NCBI GenBank assembly: GCA_040757595.1
Contig: JBFLWP010000010.1
Coordinates: forward strand, 62,001-126,000
DNA: 64,000 nucleotides
Reading direction: 5' to 3'
Source: Nitrospirota bacterium
GTDB taxonomy: Bacteria > Nitrospirota > Nitrospiria > Nitrospirales > Nitrospiraceae
Part shown: in pieces, positions 25,793-35,150 of the stretch
Position numbering within the stretch: position 1 is the first letter of the stretch
Layout of the letters: each line of letters starts with the position of its first letter
Made by a program: the position numbers and the translations under genes
The notes under the pieces: model-generated
The model's database searches: none
Seen by the model: the letters and a program-made list of their open reading frames with translations, nothing else
Told to the model about the DNA's origin: nothing

Positions 25793-26716
25793 ATGAACGA
25801 GCGTATCCGAGAGATCCTGAGCTGGTATCAGAGCGACAATGCGGGCACGCGCACCAATCTCGCCCGCATCCTGCTGCACGGCAAGCTGGGCGGAACCGGG
25901 CGTCTGGTGATCCTCCCGGTCGATCAGGGCTTCGAGCACGGGCCGGCACGGAGCTTCGCGCCGAATCCGCCGGGGTACAGCCCCCTCTACCACTTCGAGC
26001 TGGCCATCGAAGCGGGCTGCAACGCCTATGCGGCGCCGCTGGGGTTTCTGGAGGCCGGCGCGGCGCAGTTCGCCGGCTCGATTCCGCTGATCCTCAAGCT
26101 CAACAACCACGACGTGCTGCACGAGGACAAGGACCCACTCCCGTCCGTGACCGGCAGCGTGCGCGACGCGCTGCGGCTGGGCTGCTCGGCCGTCGGGTTC
26201 ACGATCTACCCCGGGTCGGCCCACTGTACCGCGATGTATCAGCAGCTCCGCGAGATCGCGGAGGAGGCCAAGGCGAACGGGCTGGCGGTGGTGGTCTGGT
26301 CCTACCCGCGCGGGTCCGCGCTGAGCAAGGAGGGGGAGACGGCGATCGACGTCGTCGCGTACGCCGCGCAGATCGCCGCGCAGCTCGGGGCCCACCTCAT
26401 CAAGGTGAAGCTGCCCGCCGCGCACCTGGAGCAGGCGGCGGCCAAGAAGGTCTACGAGGCGGAACAGATCCCGATCAAGACCCTGCCCGAGCGGGTGCGG
26501 CACGTGGTGCAGAGCGCCTTCGCCGGCCGCCGGATCGTGATCTTCTCCGGCGGCGCGAAGAGCGAGGACAAGAACGTCTTCGAGGAGGCCCGGGCCATCC
26601 GGGACGGGGGCGGATTCGGCTCGATCATCGGGCGCAATTCGTTCCAGCGGCCCAAGGCGGAAGCGATCAAGTTCCTCCAGACGGTCATGGGCATTTACGC
26701 GGGAGAGATTCCCTAA
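25793..26716 (+). CDS. fbaB: Class I fructose-bisphosphate aldolase (DhnA/FbaB family)
   Basis: About 307 residues, a Schiff-base aldolase of the archaeal/DhnA type. RLVILPVDQGFEHGPARSF near the N terminus, VWSYPRG, the lysine strand HLIKVKLP and IVIFSGGAKSED are family features. Reversible cleavage of fructose-1,6-bisphosphate, here likely gluconeogenic because fbp is immediately upstream. GGGAGG at 25781-25786 supports ATG 25793 (an ATG at 25790 is equally possible). Confidence 0.92.
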   Translation: MNERIREILSWYQSDNAGTRTNLARILLHGKLGGTGRLVILPVDQGFEHGPARSFAPNPPGYSPLYHFELAIEAGCNAYAAPLGFLEAGAAQFAGSIPLILKLNNHDVLHEDKDPLPSVTGSVRDALRLGCSAVGFTIYPGSAHCTAMYQQLREIAEEAKANGLAVVVWSYPRGSALSKEGETAIDVVAYAAQIAAQLGAHLIKVKLPAAHLEQAAAKKVYEAEQIPIKTLPERVRHVVQSAFAGRRIVIFSGGAKSEDKNVFEEARAIRDGGGFGSIIGRNSFQRPKAEAIKFLQTVMGIYAGEIP

Positions 26717-26769
26717 CCGCGAGTTATCGCGCTACCAGCCATTCGCCATCAGCTTCGAGAGTAACTTTC

Positions 26770-28308
26770 GTGACCGATCGTGAGCCGCCCAGGTTGGAAG
26801 CCCGCCGTGTTCCGCGTCTCCTTGCCGGCGCTCTGCTGATCGGCGTCGGGATCCTGGTCGGTCTCGTGGTGGCGTCGGACCTCGGCTGGCTGCCCTTCGG
26901 CCACGCCGTACCGGAGCCAACGGCCCAGCCAGCCGCGCCGGTCGTCCCGTCTGGCCCTGCATCTCCGCTCGCCGACCGCAACTTCGTCCAGATCGCCAAG
27001 ACGGTCACGCCGGCCGTGGTGAACATCTTCACGTCCCGCATCGGCAAGGCCCCGGAGGGACCGCACGGCATGCCGTTCGATGATCCCTTCTTCCGCCGCT
27101 TCTTCGGGGAGGAGTTTTTCCGGCGGTTCGAGGCCCCGCGGGAGCGAAAGGAGCGCAGCCTGGGATCCGGGGTGATCGTGGACCCGAACGGCGTGATCAT
27201 CACGAACAACCACGTCGTCAGCAAGGCGGACGAGATCAAGGTGTACCTGTCGGACAAGCGGGAGTTCAAGGCCAAGCTGGTCGGCACGGACTCCAAGACC
27301 GACCTGGCCGTGCTCAAGATCGAAGCCGAGGGGCTGCACACGATCCCCTGGTCCGACTCGGACAGACTGGAGGTGGGGGAGTTCGTCCTTGCCGTGGGCA
27401 ATCCGTTCGGGCTCACGCAGACCGTGACGATGGGCATCGTGAGCGCGGTGGGCCGGGCCAGCATGGGGATTGCGGAGTACGAGGATTTCATCCAGACCGA
27501 CGCGGCGATCAATCCCGGCAATTCAGGCGGCGCCCTCGTGAACACGAGGGGCGAGCTGGTCGGGATCAACACGGCCATCTTCAGCCAGAGCGGCGGCAAC
27601 ATGGGGATCGGGTTCGCGGTCCCCAGCAACATGGCCCGCTCGATCATGGAACAGCTCGTCAAGAGCGGCAAGGTCGTGCGGGGATGGCTCGGCGTGTCGA
27701 TCCAGGAGCTCTCGCCCGAACTGGCGGCACAGTTCGGGCTGGCCGAGTCGAAGGGCGTGCTCGTGAGCGACGTGCTGGACAGCAGCCCGGCCAGGCGGGC
27801 CGGTCTTGCGCGCGGCGACGTGATCGTCGAATACGACGGGAAGCCGGTGGAGAACCCCACCCAGCTCAGAAACGCGGTGGCCCAGACGCCGGTCGGCAAG
27901 AAGGTCCTGCTCCGGTACGTCCGCGACAAGAGCACCCGCTCGCTCGAAGTGACGATCGCGGAGCAGCCCAGGGCGGTCGCCCAGGCCGGAAGCGAGGAGG
28001 GGGGACCCACCGTCGCCCCGGCCGGTCTGCTCTCCGACCTGGAAGTGAGGGAACTGACGGGGGACCTGGCCAGCCGGTTGGGACTGAGGGGCGGCGAGCG
28101 GGGCGTGGTCATCGCGCGGGTCCGGCCGGGGAGCGCGGCCGAGGAGGCCGGCTTGAGGGAAGGCGACGTGATCCTGGAGATCAACCGACAAACGGTCTCG
28201 ACCCTGCAGGCTTACGAGCGGGTGGCGTCCAAGATCGGCAAGGACGAGGCCGCGCTGCTCCTGATCAAGCGACAGGGACGGACCAGTTACATCACGCTGA
28301 AGCCATAA
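26770..28308 (+). CDS. degP: Periplasmic Do-like serine protease (DegP/HtrA)
   Basis: A 512-residue HtrA protease. The N-terminal hydrophobic segment (residues ~17-36) is a signal anchor or peptide. Trypsin fold: TNNHVV (His), TDLAVLK (Asp) and NPGNSGGALVN (Ser). Two PDZ domains follow (~295-390, GWLGVSIQEL; ~415-505, LREGDVILEINRQ). It degrades or chaperones misfolded envelope proteins. GTG start. No clear sigma-E-type promoter was seen upstream. Confidence 0.93.
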   Translation: MTDREPPRLEARRVPRLLAGALLIGVGILVGLVVASDLGWLPFGHAVPEPTAQPAAPVVPSGPASPLADRNFVQIAKTVTPAVVNIFTSRIGKAPEGPHGMPFDDPFFRRFFGEEFFRRFEAPRERKERSLGSGVIVDPNGVIITNNHVVSKADEIKVYLSDKREFKAKLVGTDSKTDLAVLKIEAEGLHTIPWSDSDRLEVGEFVLAVGNPFGLTQTVTMGIVSAVGRASMGIAEYEDFIQTDAAINPGNSGGALVNTRGELVGINTAIFSQSGGNMGIGFAVPSNMARSIMEQLVKSGKVVRGWLGVSIQELSPELAAQFGLAESKGVLVSDVLDSSPARRAGLARGDVIVEYDGKPVENPTQLRNAVAQTPVGKKVLLRYVRDKSTRSLEVTIAEQPRAVAQAGSEEGGPTVAPAGLLSDLEVRELTGDLASRLGLRGGERGVVIARVRPGSAAEEAGLREGDVILEINRQTVSTLQAYERVASKIGKDEAALLLIKRQGRTSYITLKP

Positions 28309-28331
28309 ACTCTGTCTTTTGGACAAGCCGG

Positions 28332-28340
28332 TGCTATAAT
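28332..28340 (+). promoter_or_regulatory. Extended -10 promoter for the PIN-TRAM gene
   Basis: TGCTATAAT (28332-28340), a consensus extended -10 element. No -35 at normal spacing. AAAGGGGG at 28353-28360 is the likely RBS for the start at 28370. Confidence 0.6.
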
Positions 28341-28369
28341 GGCCGGCAGCCGAAAGGGGGTGACGATAT

Positions 28370-29401
28370 ATGGTGCGAAGATTTGCGTTCGTGTTCCTGA
28401 GCGCCCTCGCCGGATCGGCCCTCTTCGTGCGCGGGGAGCAGGAGGCGACGAGCGCCGTCCTGGCCCTCGGGTTTGGGATCGGCGCGCTGACCGGCGGGTT
28501 CGTCCTGGCGGCGGAGTATCTGCTCCAGAAGGCCTCGTTCGGGATCGTGGTGGGCGGGACCGGCGGGTTGGCGATCGGCTTGGTGTTGACCGGCCTGGTC
28601 GAGTGGGTCGGGAGCATCGTCTTCGACGTGGAGACCTTCCTGTTCCACATCGGAGGCCTCTTGTTTCTCCTCGGCCTGCCCTATCTCGGGCTCGTGCTGG
28701 GGGCCAAGTTCGGGCTGGAAAAGATCCCGGGGTCGGTCAAGCATCCGGAGCACGCGGTGTTGGCCAGCAATAATAAGATCCTTGATACCAGCGTGATCAT
28801 CGACGGGCGCGTGGCCGATCTGTGCGAGACCGGATTCCTGGAAGGCACGTTCCTGGTCCCGCAGTTCATCCTGCACGAGTTGCAGCACATCGCCGATTCG
28901 TCGGATTCTCTCAAGCGGGCGCGGGGCCGGCGGGGGTTGGACATCCTGAACAAGGTCCAGAAGATGGTGGACGTGGACGTGCGCATCGTGGACGACGACT
29001 TCCCGAACGTGAAGGACGTGGATTCCAAGATCGTGCTCTTGGCCAAGAAGGTGGGCGCCAAGGTCATCACGAACGACCTTAACCTGAACAAGGTGGCGGA
29101 GCTCCAGGGCGTCCGGGTTCTGAACATCAACGAGCTCTGCAACGCGCTGCGGCCGGTGGTCCTGCCGGGTGAGACGATCCGGGTGTTCGTCCTGAAGGAA
29201 GGCAAGGAAGCCGGGCAGGGCGTGGCCTATCTGGACGACGGGACCATGATCGTCGTGGACAACGCCAAGCGCTGTATCGGCCGGAACGTGGACGTGGTGG
29301 TGACCAGCGTCTTGCAGACGACGGCGGGACGGATGATCTTTACGCGTCTCAAGGAAGAGAACGAGCGGGAGAAGGAGGAGCTGCAGGTCGCGCGTGGCTA
29401 A
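28370..29401 (+). CDS. Membrane-anchored PIN-TRAM domain protein (YacL-like)
   Basis: 343 residues. Four hydrophobic segments in residues ~1-115 are followed by a PIN nuclease domain ([50 protein letters not shown], with the acidic cluster) and a C-terminal TRAM-like domain (~265-330). This is the YacL/PilT-N family usually found just before ispD and ispF, as here. Presumed RNase; the substrate is unknown. Its 3' end overlaps ispD by 8 bp. Confidence 0.88.
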   Translation: MVRRFAFVFLSALAGSALFVRGEQEATSAVLALGFGIGALTGGFVLAAEYLLQKASFGIVVGGTGGLAIGLVLTGLVEWVGSIVFDVETFLFHIGGLLFLLGLPYLGLVLGAKFGLEKIPGSVKHPEHAVLASNNKILDTSVIIDGRVADLCETGFLEGTFLVPQFILHELQHIADSSDSLKRARGRRGLDILNKVQKMVDVDVRIVDDDFPNVKDVDSKIVLLAKKVGAKVITNDLNLNKVAELQGVRVLNINELCNALRPVVLPGETIRVFVLKEGKEAGQGVAYLDDGTMIVVDNAKRCIGRNVDVVVTSVLQTTAGRMIFTRLKEENEREKEELQVARG

Positions 29402-30107
29402 TCGGACTGTCGCCCTCGTGCCGGCCGCCGGACGCGGGCTTCGCATGGGGGGCGCCACCCCCAAGCAGTTTCTCAGGTTGGGAGGTCTGCCGGTTCTCGT
29501 CCATTCCCTCCGGGCGCTCGAAGCGGCGGAGGACGTCGTCGGCATCATCCTTGCGGTCCCGGAGGCGGAGCGGGAGTTCTGCCTCCGGGAGATCGTCACC
29601 CCCCATCGCTTCACCAAAATCAGGCAAGTCGTGGCGGGCGGGGCGGAGCGCCAGGATTCGGTGCGCCACGGGCTCGAGGCGGTGGAAGGCGACGCGGAAT
29701 TCGTGCTGGTGCACGACGCGGTGCGGCCCTTCGTGACCGTGGAGCAGATCCGGCTGGTCATCGAGGCGGCCGCCAAGCACGGGGCGGCGGTGGTGGCGAT
29801 CCCGATGCGGGACACGGTCAAGCGGGTCGGACCGGACGGGCTGGTTCAAGGGACCGTGGAGCGGGGGCACCTGTGGCTGGCGCAGACCCCGCAGGCGTTC
29901 CGGCTGGAGCTCTTCCGGGAGGCCCACAGGAAGGCCCTCGCCGAGGGGATTCGCGGCACGGACGACACCCAGTTGGTCGAGCGGCTGGGGCACCCGGTTG
30001 CGATCGTGGAAGGGAGCGGGGAGAATATCAAGATCACGAGACCCGAGGATCTGGCGATCGGCGAGGCGATCCTTGCGGCCAGGAAGAACGTGAAGCGTGA
30101 AGCGTGA
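29394..30107 (+). CDS. ispD: 2-C-methyl-D-erythritol 4-phosphate cytidylyltransferase
   Basis: A 237-residue MEP-pathway enzyme forming CDP-methylerythritol. [20 protein letters not shown] is the CTP-binding loop; [15 protein letters not shown] and [10 protein letters not shown] are IspD signatures, and LAQTPQAFR follows. The GTG start overlaps the PIN-TRAM gene. The last codons (VKREA) are encoded by a perfect triple CGTGAAG heptamer, and the gene overlaps the ispF leader. Confidence 0.94.
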   Translation: MANRTVALVPAAGRGLRMGGATPKQFLRLGGLPVLVHSLRALEAAEDVVGIILAVPEAEREFCLREIVTPHRFTKIRQVVAGGAERQDSVRHGLEAVEGDAEFVLVHDAVRPFVTVEQIRLVIEAAAKHGAAVVAIPMRDTVKRVGPDGLVQGTVERGHLWLAQTPQAFRLELFREAHRKALAEGIRGTDDTQLVERLGHPVAIVEGSGENIKITRPEDLAIGEAILAARKNVKREA

Positions 30108-30111
30108 AGCG
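30089..30111. repeat. Three perfect tandem CGTGAAG heptamers
   Basis: CGTGAAG at 30089-30095, 30096-30102 and 30103-30109, followed by CG. They cover the ispD stop and the ispF leader. The same unit occurs in degenerate form in the inverted repeats near glmU, gatC and gatA, but here there is only one arm. Confidence 0.75.
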
Positions 30112-30126
30112 CACGGAAGGGACATG

Positions 30127-30603
30127 ATGCGAGTCGGACTCGGTTATGACATCCACCCGCTGGGCGACGGACGCAAGCTGATCCTCGGCGGGGTCGAGAT
30201 CCCCCATACCCAGGGCCTCGTCGGCCATTCGGACGCGGACGCGCTGGTGCACGCGGTCTGCGACGCACTGCTCGGGGCCATGGGGGAGGGAGACCTGGGC
30301 AAGCGGTATCCCAGCTCCGATCCCCGGTACAAGGACATCTCCAGTCTGCTCCTGCTGGAGGAGGTGACCCAGTTGCTGGGGCAGAAGGGTTATCGGCTGG
30401 TCAACCTGGATACGGTCATTGTGGCCCAGGCGCCGCGCCTCAGCCCCTATCTGCCCGTCATGCAGGCCCGGCTCGCCGAGGTGCTCAAGGTCGAACGGGA
30501 CCTGGTCAACGTCAAGGTGAAGAGCGGCGAGGGGCTGGATGACCCGCTGGGGCGCGAAGAGGCGATTGCCACGCAGGCGGTGTGCTTGATCGAGCGCGCC
30601 TGA
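30127..30603 (+). CDS. ispF: 2-C-methyl-D-erythritol 2,4-cyclodiphosphate synthase
   Basis: 158 residues. MRVGLGYDIHPLGDG starts with the zinc ligands Asp and His; GHSDADALVHAVCDALLGA and GDLGKRYPSSDP are family signatures. It acts two steps after IspD in isoprenoid synthesis. ATG 30127 (or 30124) is preferred because of GGAAGGGA just upstream; the in-frame ATG at 30097 lies in the heptamer repeat. Confidence 0.95.
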   Translation: MRVGLGYDIHPLGDGRKLILGGVEIPHTQGLVGHSDADALVHAVCDALLGAMGEGDLGKRYPSSDPRYKDISSLLLLEEVTQLLGQKGYRLVNLDTVIVAQAPRLSPYLPVMQARLAEVLKVERDLVNVKVKSGEGLDDPLGREEAIATQAVCLIERA

Positions 30604-30606
30604 CTT

Positions 30607-30660
30607 GGCAGGTAGCGAACAGCCAGTAGCTAGTAGCTGGTTCGCTATTCGCTGCCGGCT
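30607..30660. repeat. Gene-boundary inverted repeat, TAGCGAACAGCC-type units
   Basis: The left arm has GGCAGGTAGCGAACAGCC and AGTAGCTAG. The right arm is TAGCTGGTTCGCTATTCGC with TGCC. The same unit family recurs at 41498-41559. Confidence 0.7.
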
Positions 30661-30681
30661 ATTTTCGAAGCAGCTTGATCC

Positions 30682-31332
30682 ATGTTCAAGGCGATCAAAC
30701 AGGACCTGCAAGCCGTCTTCGACCGGGACCCGGCCGCGACCAGCAAGCTGGAGGTGGTGCTGACCTATGCCGGCTTCCACGCCCTGCTGGCCTACCGTAT
30801 CTCGCATCGCCTCTGGAAGATGGGGGTGCCGGTCCTGCCGCGCGTGATCTCGCACGTCGCACGGTGGCTGACGGGCATCGAAATCCACCCCGCCGCGACG
30901 ATCGGCACCGGGTTCTTTATTGACCACGGCATGGGCGTGGTCATCGGCGAGACGGCTGAAATCGGCGACTTCGTCACGCTCTTTCAGGGCGTGACGTTGG
31001 GAGGGACCGGAAAAGAGCACGGCAAGCGTCACCCGACGCTCGGCAACCACGTCGTCGTGGGGGCCGGGGCCAAGATCCTGGGCGGCATCAGGATCGGCGA
31101 CAACGTGAAGGTCGGGGCTAACTCGGTCGTGCTGAAGTCCGTGCCCGCCAACTCGACCGTGATCGGCGTGCCCGCGCGGATCATCAAGACGGAAGGGGAG
31201 CGGGTCCCCGAGGCCACGATGGACCACATCAACATCCCCGACCCCATCGCCGACCGCTTCGAAGCCCTCGAGCGCGAGCTGATCGAGCTCCGAAAGAAGC
31301 TCGAGAACCAGAGCCAGCCGAAAGGTTCCTGA
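30682..31332 (+). CDS. cysE: Serine O-acetyltransferase
   Basis: A 216-residue EpsC-type short CysE. The N-terminal helical part is followed by the left-handed beta-helix ([51 protein letters not shown]). His in IDHGMG and KRHP are the usual active-site positions. It makes O-acetylserine for cysteine synthesis. The C-terminal helical tail ends [15 protein letters not shown]. Confidence 0.93.
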   Translation: MFKAIKQDLQAVFDRDPAATSKLEVVLTYAGFHALLAYRISHRLWKMGVPVLPRVISHVARWLTGIEIHPAATIGTGFFIDHGMGVVIGETAEIGDFVTLFQGVTLGGTGKEHGKRHPTLGNHVVVGAGAKILGGIRIGDNVKVGANSVVLKSVPANSTVIGVPARIIKTEGERVPEATMDHINIPDPIADRFEALERELIELRKKLENQSQPKGS

Positions 31333-31859
31333 TCGGCTCCCTCGCCCCACCGTACCTCCCGGATTGATCAAGACTCGGCTGACGAGGGGGCGGGCAGCCG
31401 GGTACCCGTTGCTCTTCGATTGCAATGGGTGATGCGGACATGATGCGTTGAGCAGCCACGGCGACTCCCCACCGTACTGTTGGCCGGTCGCCTCATCGGA
31501 ACAGCAGAACGGCGCCCGGTACCCTCTCGGCTCTCCGATCTCTCGTTTCTACCATGCCGTCCGCCTCCGTGCCCTGCCGGCTCACCATCTCGCCGGCGTG
31601 CGCAAGCGTGACGCTCCTTATTCGTCGCGTCGCGCACTCCCTTCCAGCCGAGAACATAAACAGTGGAACGGGGATCGGTCGCTCGTGGGCCGATCCCCGT
31701 TCTTGTCGCGGCGAAGCCACCGCTCCTCCAGCGAAGTCCGCTCTGAGCTCCGCCTCACCTGCTTGCACTGTGACGGAGTGAGCTAGAGTAGGCAGGAGTG
31801 AGGTGATGTTGAGCACAAAATGGGCGCAGTAGACCTACGCGCTTGTGCCGTCGTTCCGC
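31333..31859. other. 527-bp region with no recognised gene
   Basis: Between cysE and the convergent CHAT gene. Short open frames on both strands are arginine-rich and have no RBS or family similarity. CACCGTAC occurs twice (about 31349 and 31471). A perfect 12-bp stem is present at 31667-31701. The region may contain a decayed gene or a structured RNA, but I recognise none. Confidence 0.4.
31667..31701. terminator. Strong hairpin, possible bidirectional terminator
   Basis: AACGGGGATCGG (31667-31678) pairs perfectly with CCGATCCCCGTT (31690-31701), 11-nt loop. No long T tract follows on either strand (CTT on plus), so classification as an intrinsic terminator is tentative. It lies between convergent transcription units. 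Confidence 0.4.
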
Positions 31860-34800
31860 TCATTGCCAGTCGCCGGAGAGCACCCAGGCGGCCCATTCGA
31901 TGGGACGGCTGTCGCCGTTGAAACGCGCGCGGTTCTCGCGCATGAGGTCCAGTTGCGCTTGGCGCAGCACCGCCGCCTTGCCCAACGGTCTGCCGTCCTT
32001 TGCATCCCTCCAGAGGTAGCCGTAGAACTTTGTCATCAGCCGCACCGTAGGCTCATCCGGCACCTTCCACAGGCTCGTCAGAAGGCTCCGTGTTCCCGCC
32101 ATGCCAAATGCCCAACGAAGCCCTAGCAATTCTTGGCCTGTGTGCTGTACCCCCAGGCCCGTCTCGCAGGCAGAGAGCACGATTAGCTCGGTACCACGGA
32201 GGTCCAGGCCTGTTACCTCCAGCGCGGTGAGGATGCCGTCCTCCGCGCCGCTCGTCGCGCGGGCGCGCTGGTTGGCTCCGGCCAGCGCAATCCCAGAGAG
32301 CAAGAGAGGGTTCGTGCCAACCGGACCCCGTAGGTCCTCATCCAAACGCGCTGCTTGCACTACCACGCCGCGCTGATCCCGAGTTGAAGCCGGAGGTGTA
32401 CACGTATCCCCTGCAAAGTACCCATGTGTCGCCAGATGCACATACCGCTGGCCGGTGATCTTCTGCGCGAGCCACGGTTCGCTTGCGTCCTTACCTTCGG
32501 CCCGGCTGATCGCCGCACCCCTCAGTCGGTTGCTGGCCTCGCCGACAATGTTTTGCACTTCTTGAGCCGTTCCTGGCAGCGGAAGAAACTCCGCCGTCAC
32601 CTCCAGCCCGCAGCCGGCGCGGGGCAAGGCTCGGTGACCGTCTTTTTTGTCTGAGGGGCCTGCTACAGCCGCGCCATAATCGGGATTCCCCACCAGGAGA
32701 AGGGCACCCGCTGCCTCACGCCGTTCTGAACTTTCCTCTCTCATCAGGTGCAGTAGATCGCGGCCTGATGGAATCGTGACTAAGGGGTAGGCCTCCACGA
32801 GATACGTCTGCCCGTTCTCACCCGGCAACAACTGGAACGGGACGACGGCCAACGGACCGTCTGGCGCAATGTTCAGCATCGCGGCTCCAGGCAGCGCTTG
32901 GCGAACCGAAGGCGGCAATACGAGTGCCCCCAGTGCGCGGGCCTTCGCCAGGATTTCGCTTTCCGAGAGCAGTTCTTCCTTATCTCCGATTTTCCTCACT
33001 TGTGTGAGACTCTGTCTGAAGGTTTCAGCTGCCGCATCAATCGGCACCGCTGGCCCCAATTCGACACGCTGGACGTTGGGACATCGCCCACCGCGGAGTA
33101 TGAAGACAGTGTAGCTTGCTTCCCAGCGGCCCGGCTTATTTCCTTGCGCGGGGGTGTACCGGCTATACCGAACATAGTCCAGCAACACCGCGTCGCGGGG
33201 GAGAGCTTGACATACATCGGTTGCAATGGCACGTGCTTCTGCTTGTGCGGCCCGGAAGGCCGCACTCGTGCGGCTGAGTTCAGCCTCAACCTGTTCAAGC
33301 TCCTTTTCCAGCGCAACTACCCGCTCACGCTGTCCCTGCTCGCTGCGGAACGTGAGGCTAGTCATCTCCCGTACGAGCGACTCTCTCCGTTCCAGGAGCG
33401 GACGAACTTTTGGATCCGGGGCGCGGGTGAGTGCCGCCCGTTCTTCTGACAGGACCCGAAAGACCAGGTTCTTGCGTCGCAGCACCGCGGCATACATGGT
33501 GTCATTGGGTACAACTTGCGGCGGCATGGATGCGTAATTGTAGAACGTATCCTGAGAAGTCCGCAGGAATGCCAACTTCTGTCTCTCGGAAAGCCCGACT
33601 AGACTACGGGCCGTATGGATTTCAACGGCATGCATGGCACGCTCCAAAACCTCCGAAGCCTTGCCCGGTTCCCCTGTGTCCCAAAGTAACAACCCGAGGT
33701 TGTTCAGGACGCTGGCCACTTCCGGGTGAGTGGGCCCCAGTACTTCTTCCTTGATTCGTAGTGCTCGCTCATACGAGAGTCGAGCGTTAGCATAGTCTCC
33801 CGTGTCTTGGAGCAACCCCGCTAGCTGGTTCAAGTCAGTCGCTACCTCAGGGTGATTTAACCCCAATGCTTGCTCCCTGACCCGCAGGGCTCGTTCATAT
33901 AACTGAAGGGCCCCGGAACGGTTACCCATGGCGCCCACCACAAACGCCAAATTACTCAGACTCACGGCCACATCTGGATGATTGGGGCCAAGTGCCTGCT
34001 CTTTGATCCGTAGTGCGCGCTCATGTAGAGGCCGCACCAACGATAAGTCACCCGTCTTAATCAATGTCTCCGCCAGATTATTCAGACTTGACGCCACATC
34101 AGGATGCGCGGGCCCCAGAGCCTGCTCCCTGATCCGCAGCGCCCGCTCGTGCAACACCTTGGCACTAGCATAATCGCCTATATCATTGAGCAGCGCCGCT
34201 AGATTACTGAGGTCAGTCGCCACGTCGGGATGATTCGGACCTGAAGCCTTCTCGTCAATCAGCAGAGCGCGTTCCAATAGTGGCCGAGCCCGGCTGTAAT
34301 CGCCCATGCTCACGAGCACAGCCGCCAGGTTGTTCAGGCTCTTTGCCACGCTTGGGTGAACTGGGCCTAACACTTGCTCCCTAATCTGCAGCGCCCGCTC
34401 CAGCATCAACTGCGCCTCAGAATAATCACCCAACTTCTGCATCACTACGGCCAGGTTATTTAGACTATTGGCCACGTCTGGGTGTGTAGCTCCCAGTGCC
34501 CGTTCTCTGATCCGTAACGCCTCTTGGTGGAAGAGCCGAGCTTCCCCATAGTCTCCCATGTCACTGAGCACCACTGCTATATTACTCGCGCTTTGAGCTA
34601 CATCAGGATGCGTAGGCCCAAACGCCTGGACTCGGATCTTCAATGCCCGCTCATGTAAACGCTGCGCCTCGGCATAATTCCCTACCTTTCGAAATGCCTC
34701 AGCTAGGTTGTTCAAGGCTGTTGCTGCAGCAGGATGTTTCGGCCCGACCACTTGTTCGATTAAAGCCAAGGCCTCTTTCCCTATTCGAATAGACTGTAGA

Positions 34801-34958
34801 TATTCCCCCTTGTTGTACGATTCCCGCGCCTGCTGTGAGAGGCTAAGGGCTCTTTGGAGGAGAGCAACAGTTTGTTGGTCTTGCGCGTGGCCAGTAATCG
34901 GGCTAGCCACTAAAAGGAGCTGTAGGGTGAGCATCAGCAGAGTAAGTCTAACTTGCAT
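31860..34958 (-). CDS. Exported TPR-repeat CHAT domain protease
   Basis: 1032 residues. Sec signal peptide at residues 1-25 (LLMLTLQLLLVASPITGHA). Residues ~45-440 are nine or so 42-residue kinesin-light-chain-type TPRs (pattern LNNLA...GDY..A..L.ERAL.I.E..LGP.HP.VA). The C-terminal CHAT caspase-like domain (~700-1030) has catalytic His845 in YVHLATHGYF and Cys931 in VLSACETGLG. CHAT proteases cleave partner proteins; TPR-CHAT (Craspase-like) proteins sense partners through the repeats. The export signal is notable: it should work outside the cytoplasm. Minus strand, 192 bp downstream of the PD-(D/E)XK gene. Confidence 0.9.
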   Translation of the reverse strand: MQVRLTLLMLTLQLLLVASPITGHAQDQQTVALLQRALSLSQQARESYNKGEYLQSIRIGKEALALIEQVVGPKHPAAATALNNLAEAFRKVGNYAEAQRLHERALKIRVQAFGPTHPDVAQSASNIAVVLSDMGDYGEARLFHQEALRIRERALGATHPDVANSLNNLAVVMQKLGDYSEAQLMLERALQIREQVLGPVHPSVAKSLNNLAAVLVSMGDYSRARPLLERALLIDEKASGPNHPDVATDLSNLAALLNDIGDYASAKVLHERALRIREQALGPAHPDVASSLNNLAETLIKTGDLSLVRPLHERALRIKEQALGPNHPDVAVSLSNLAFVVGAMGNRSGALQLYERALRVREQALGLNHPEVATDLNQLAGLLQDTGDYANARLSYERALRIKEEVLGPTHPEVASVLNNLGLLLWDTGEPGKASEVLERAMHAVEIHTARSLVGLSERQKLAFLRTSQDTFYNYASMPPQVVPNDTMYAAVLRRKNLVFRVLSEERAALTRAPDPKVRPLLERRESLVREMTSLTFRSEQGQRERVVALEKELEQVEAELSRTSAAFRAAQAEARAIATDVCQALPRDAVLLDYVRYSRYTPAQGNKPGRWEASYTVFILRGGRCPNVQRVELGPAVPIDAAAETFRQSLTQVRKIGDKEELLSESEILAKARALGALVLPPSVRQALPGAAMLNIAPDGPLAVVPFQLLPGENGQTYLVEAYPLVTIPSGRDLLHLMREESSERREAAGALLLVGNPDYGAAVAGPSDKKDGHRALPRAGCGLEVTAEFLPLPGTAQEVQNIVGEASNRLRGAAISRAEGKDASEPWLAQKITGQRYVHLATHGYFAGDTCTPPASTRDQRGVVVQAARLDEDLRGPVGTNPLLLSGIALAGANQRARATSGAEDGILTALEVTGLDLRGTELIVLSACETGLGVQHTGQELLGLRWAFGMAGTRSLLTSLWKVPDEPTVRLMTKFYGYLWRDAKDGRPLGKAAVLRQAQLDLMRENRARFNGDSRPIEWAAWVLSGDWQ
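33640..34830. repeat. ~126-bp tandem coding repeats (TPR array)
   Basis: About nine direct repeats of 42 codons inside the CHAT gene, diverged at the DNA level but with recurring AATGCCCGCTC and CAGGATG blocks. Such arrays expand and contract by recombination. Confidence 0.7.
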
Positions 34959-35150
34959 GAGGTATTCTCAAAGGTGACAAAACTTACTTTAGCCTCCTTC
35001 GGAGAAGCGTTCAAGCAGGCTTCCGTTTACGGGTGTGGCACCGAATTTAGTAATATAATAAGATGGGCTTGGTTACGTGGTGTATCACGAGGAAGCCTAG
35101 CGCGCCGGGCGTTCTTCGAACCGCGCGGTGAAGTGGTGCCCTTGCTGCCA
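34959..35150. other. Intergenic region upstream of the CHAT gene
   Basis: 192 bp containing an A+T-rich tract on the minus strand (TTATTATATTACTAA, complement of about 35046-35060) that could serve as the CHAT gene's -10 region. No convincing -35, no gene. Confidence 0.35.

Noticed and set aside
24734-26503. 589-codon open frame antisense to fbp and the aldolase
   Set aside because: High G+C leaves few stops in the complementary frame. The sequence is Pro/Arg/His-rich, has no RBS, and overlaps two certain enzymes completely.
31368-31816. Overlapping short open frames on the minus strand after the CHAT gene
   Set aside because: Composition is arginine-rich in all frames, with no start signal or recognisable domain.
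31860-34958. CHAT gene as part of a type III CRISPR (Craspase) locus
   Set aside because: No gRAMP/Cas7-11, cas10, cas6 or repeat array is present anywhere in the window, and the protein carries an export signal.
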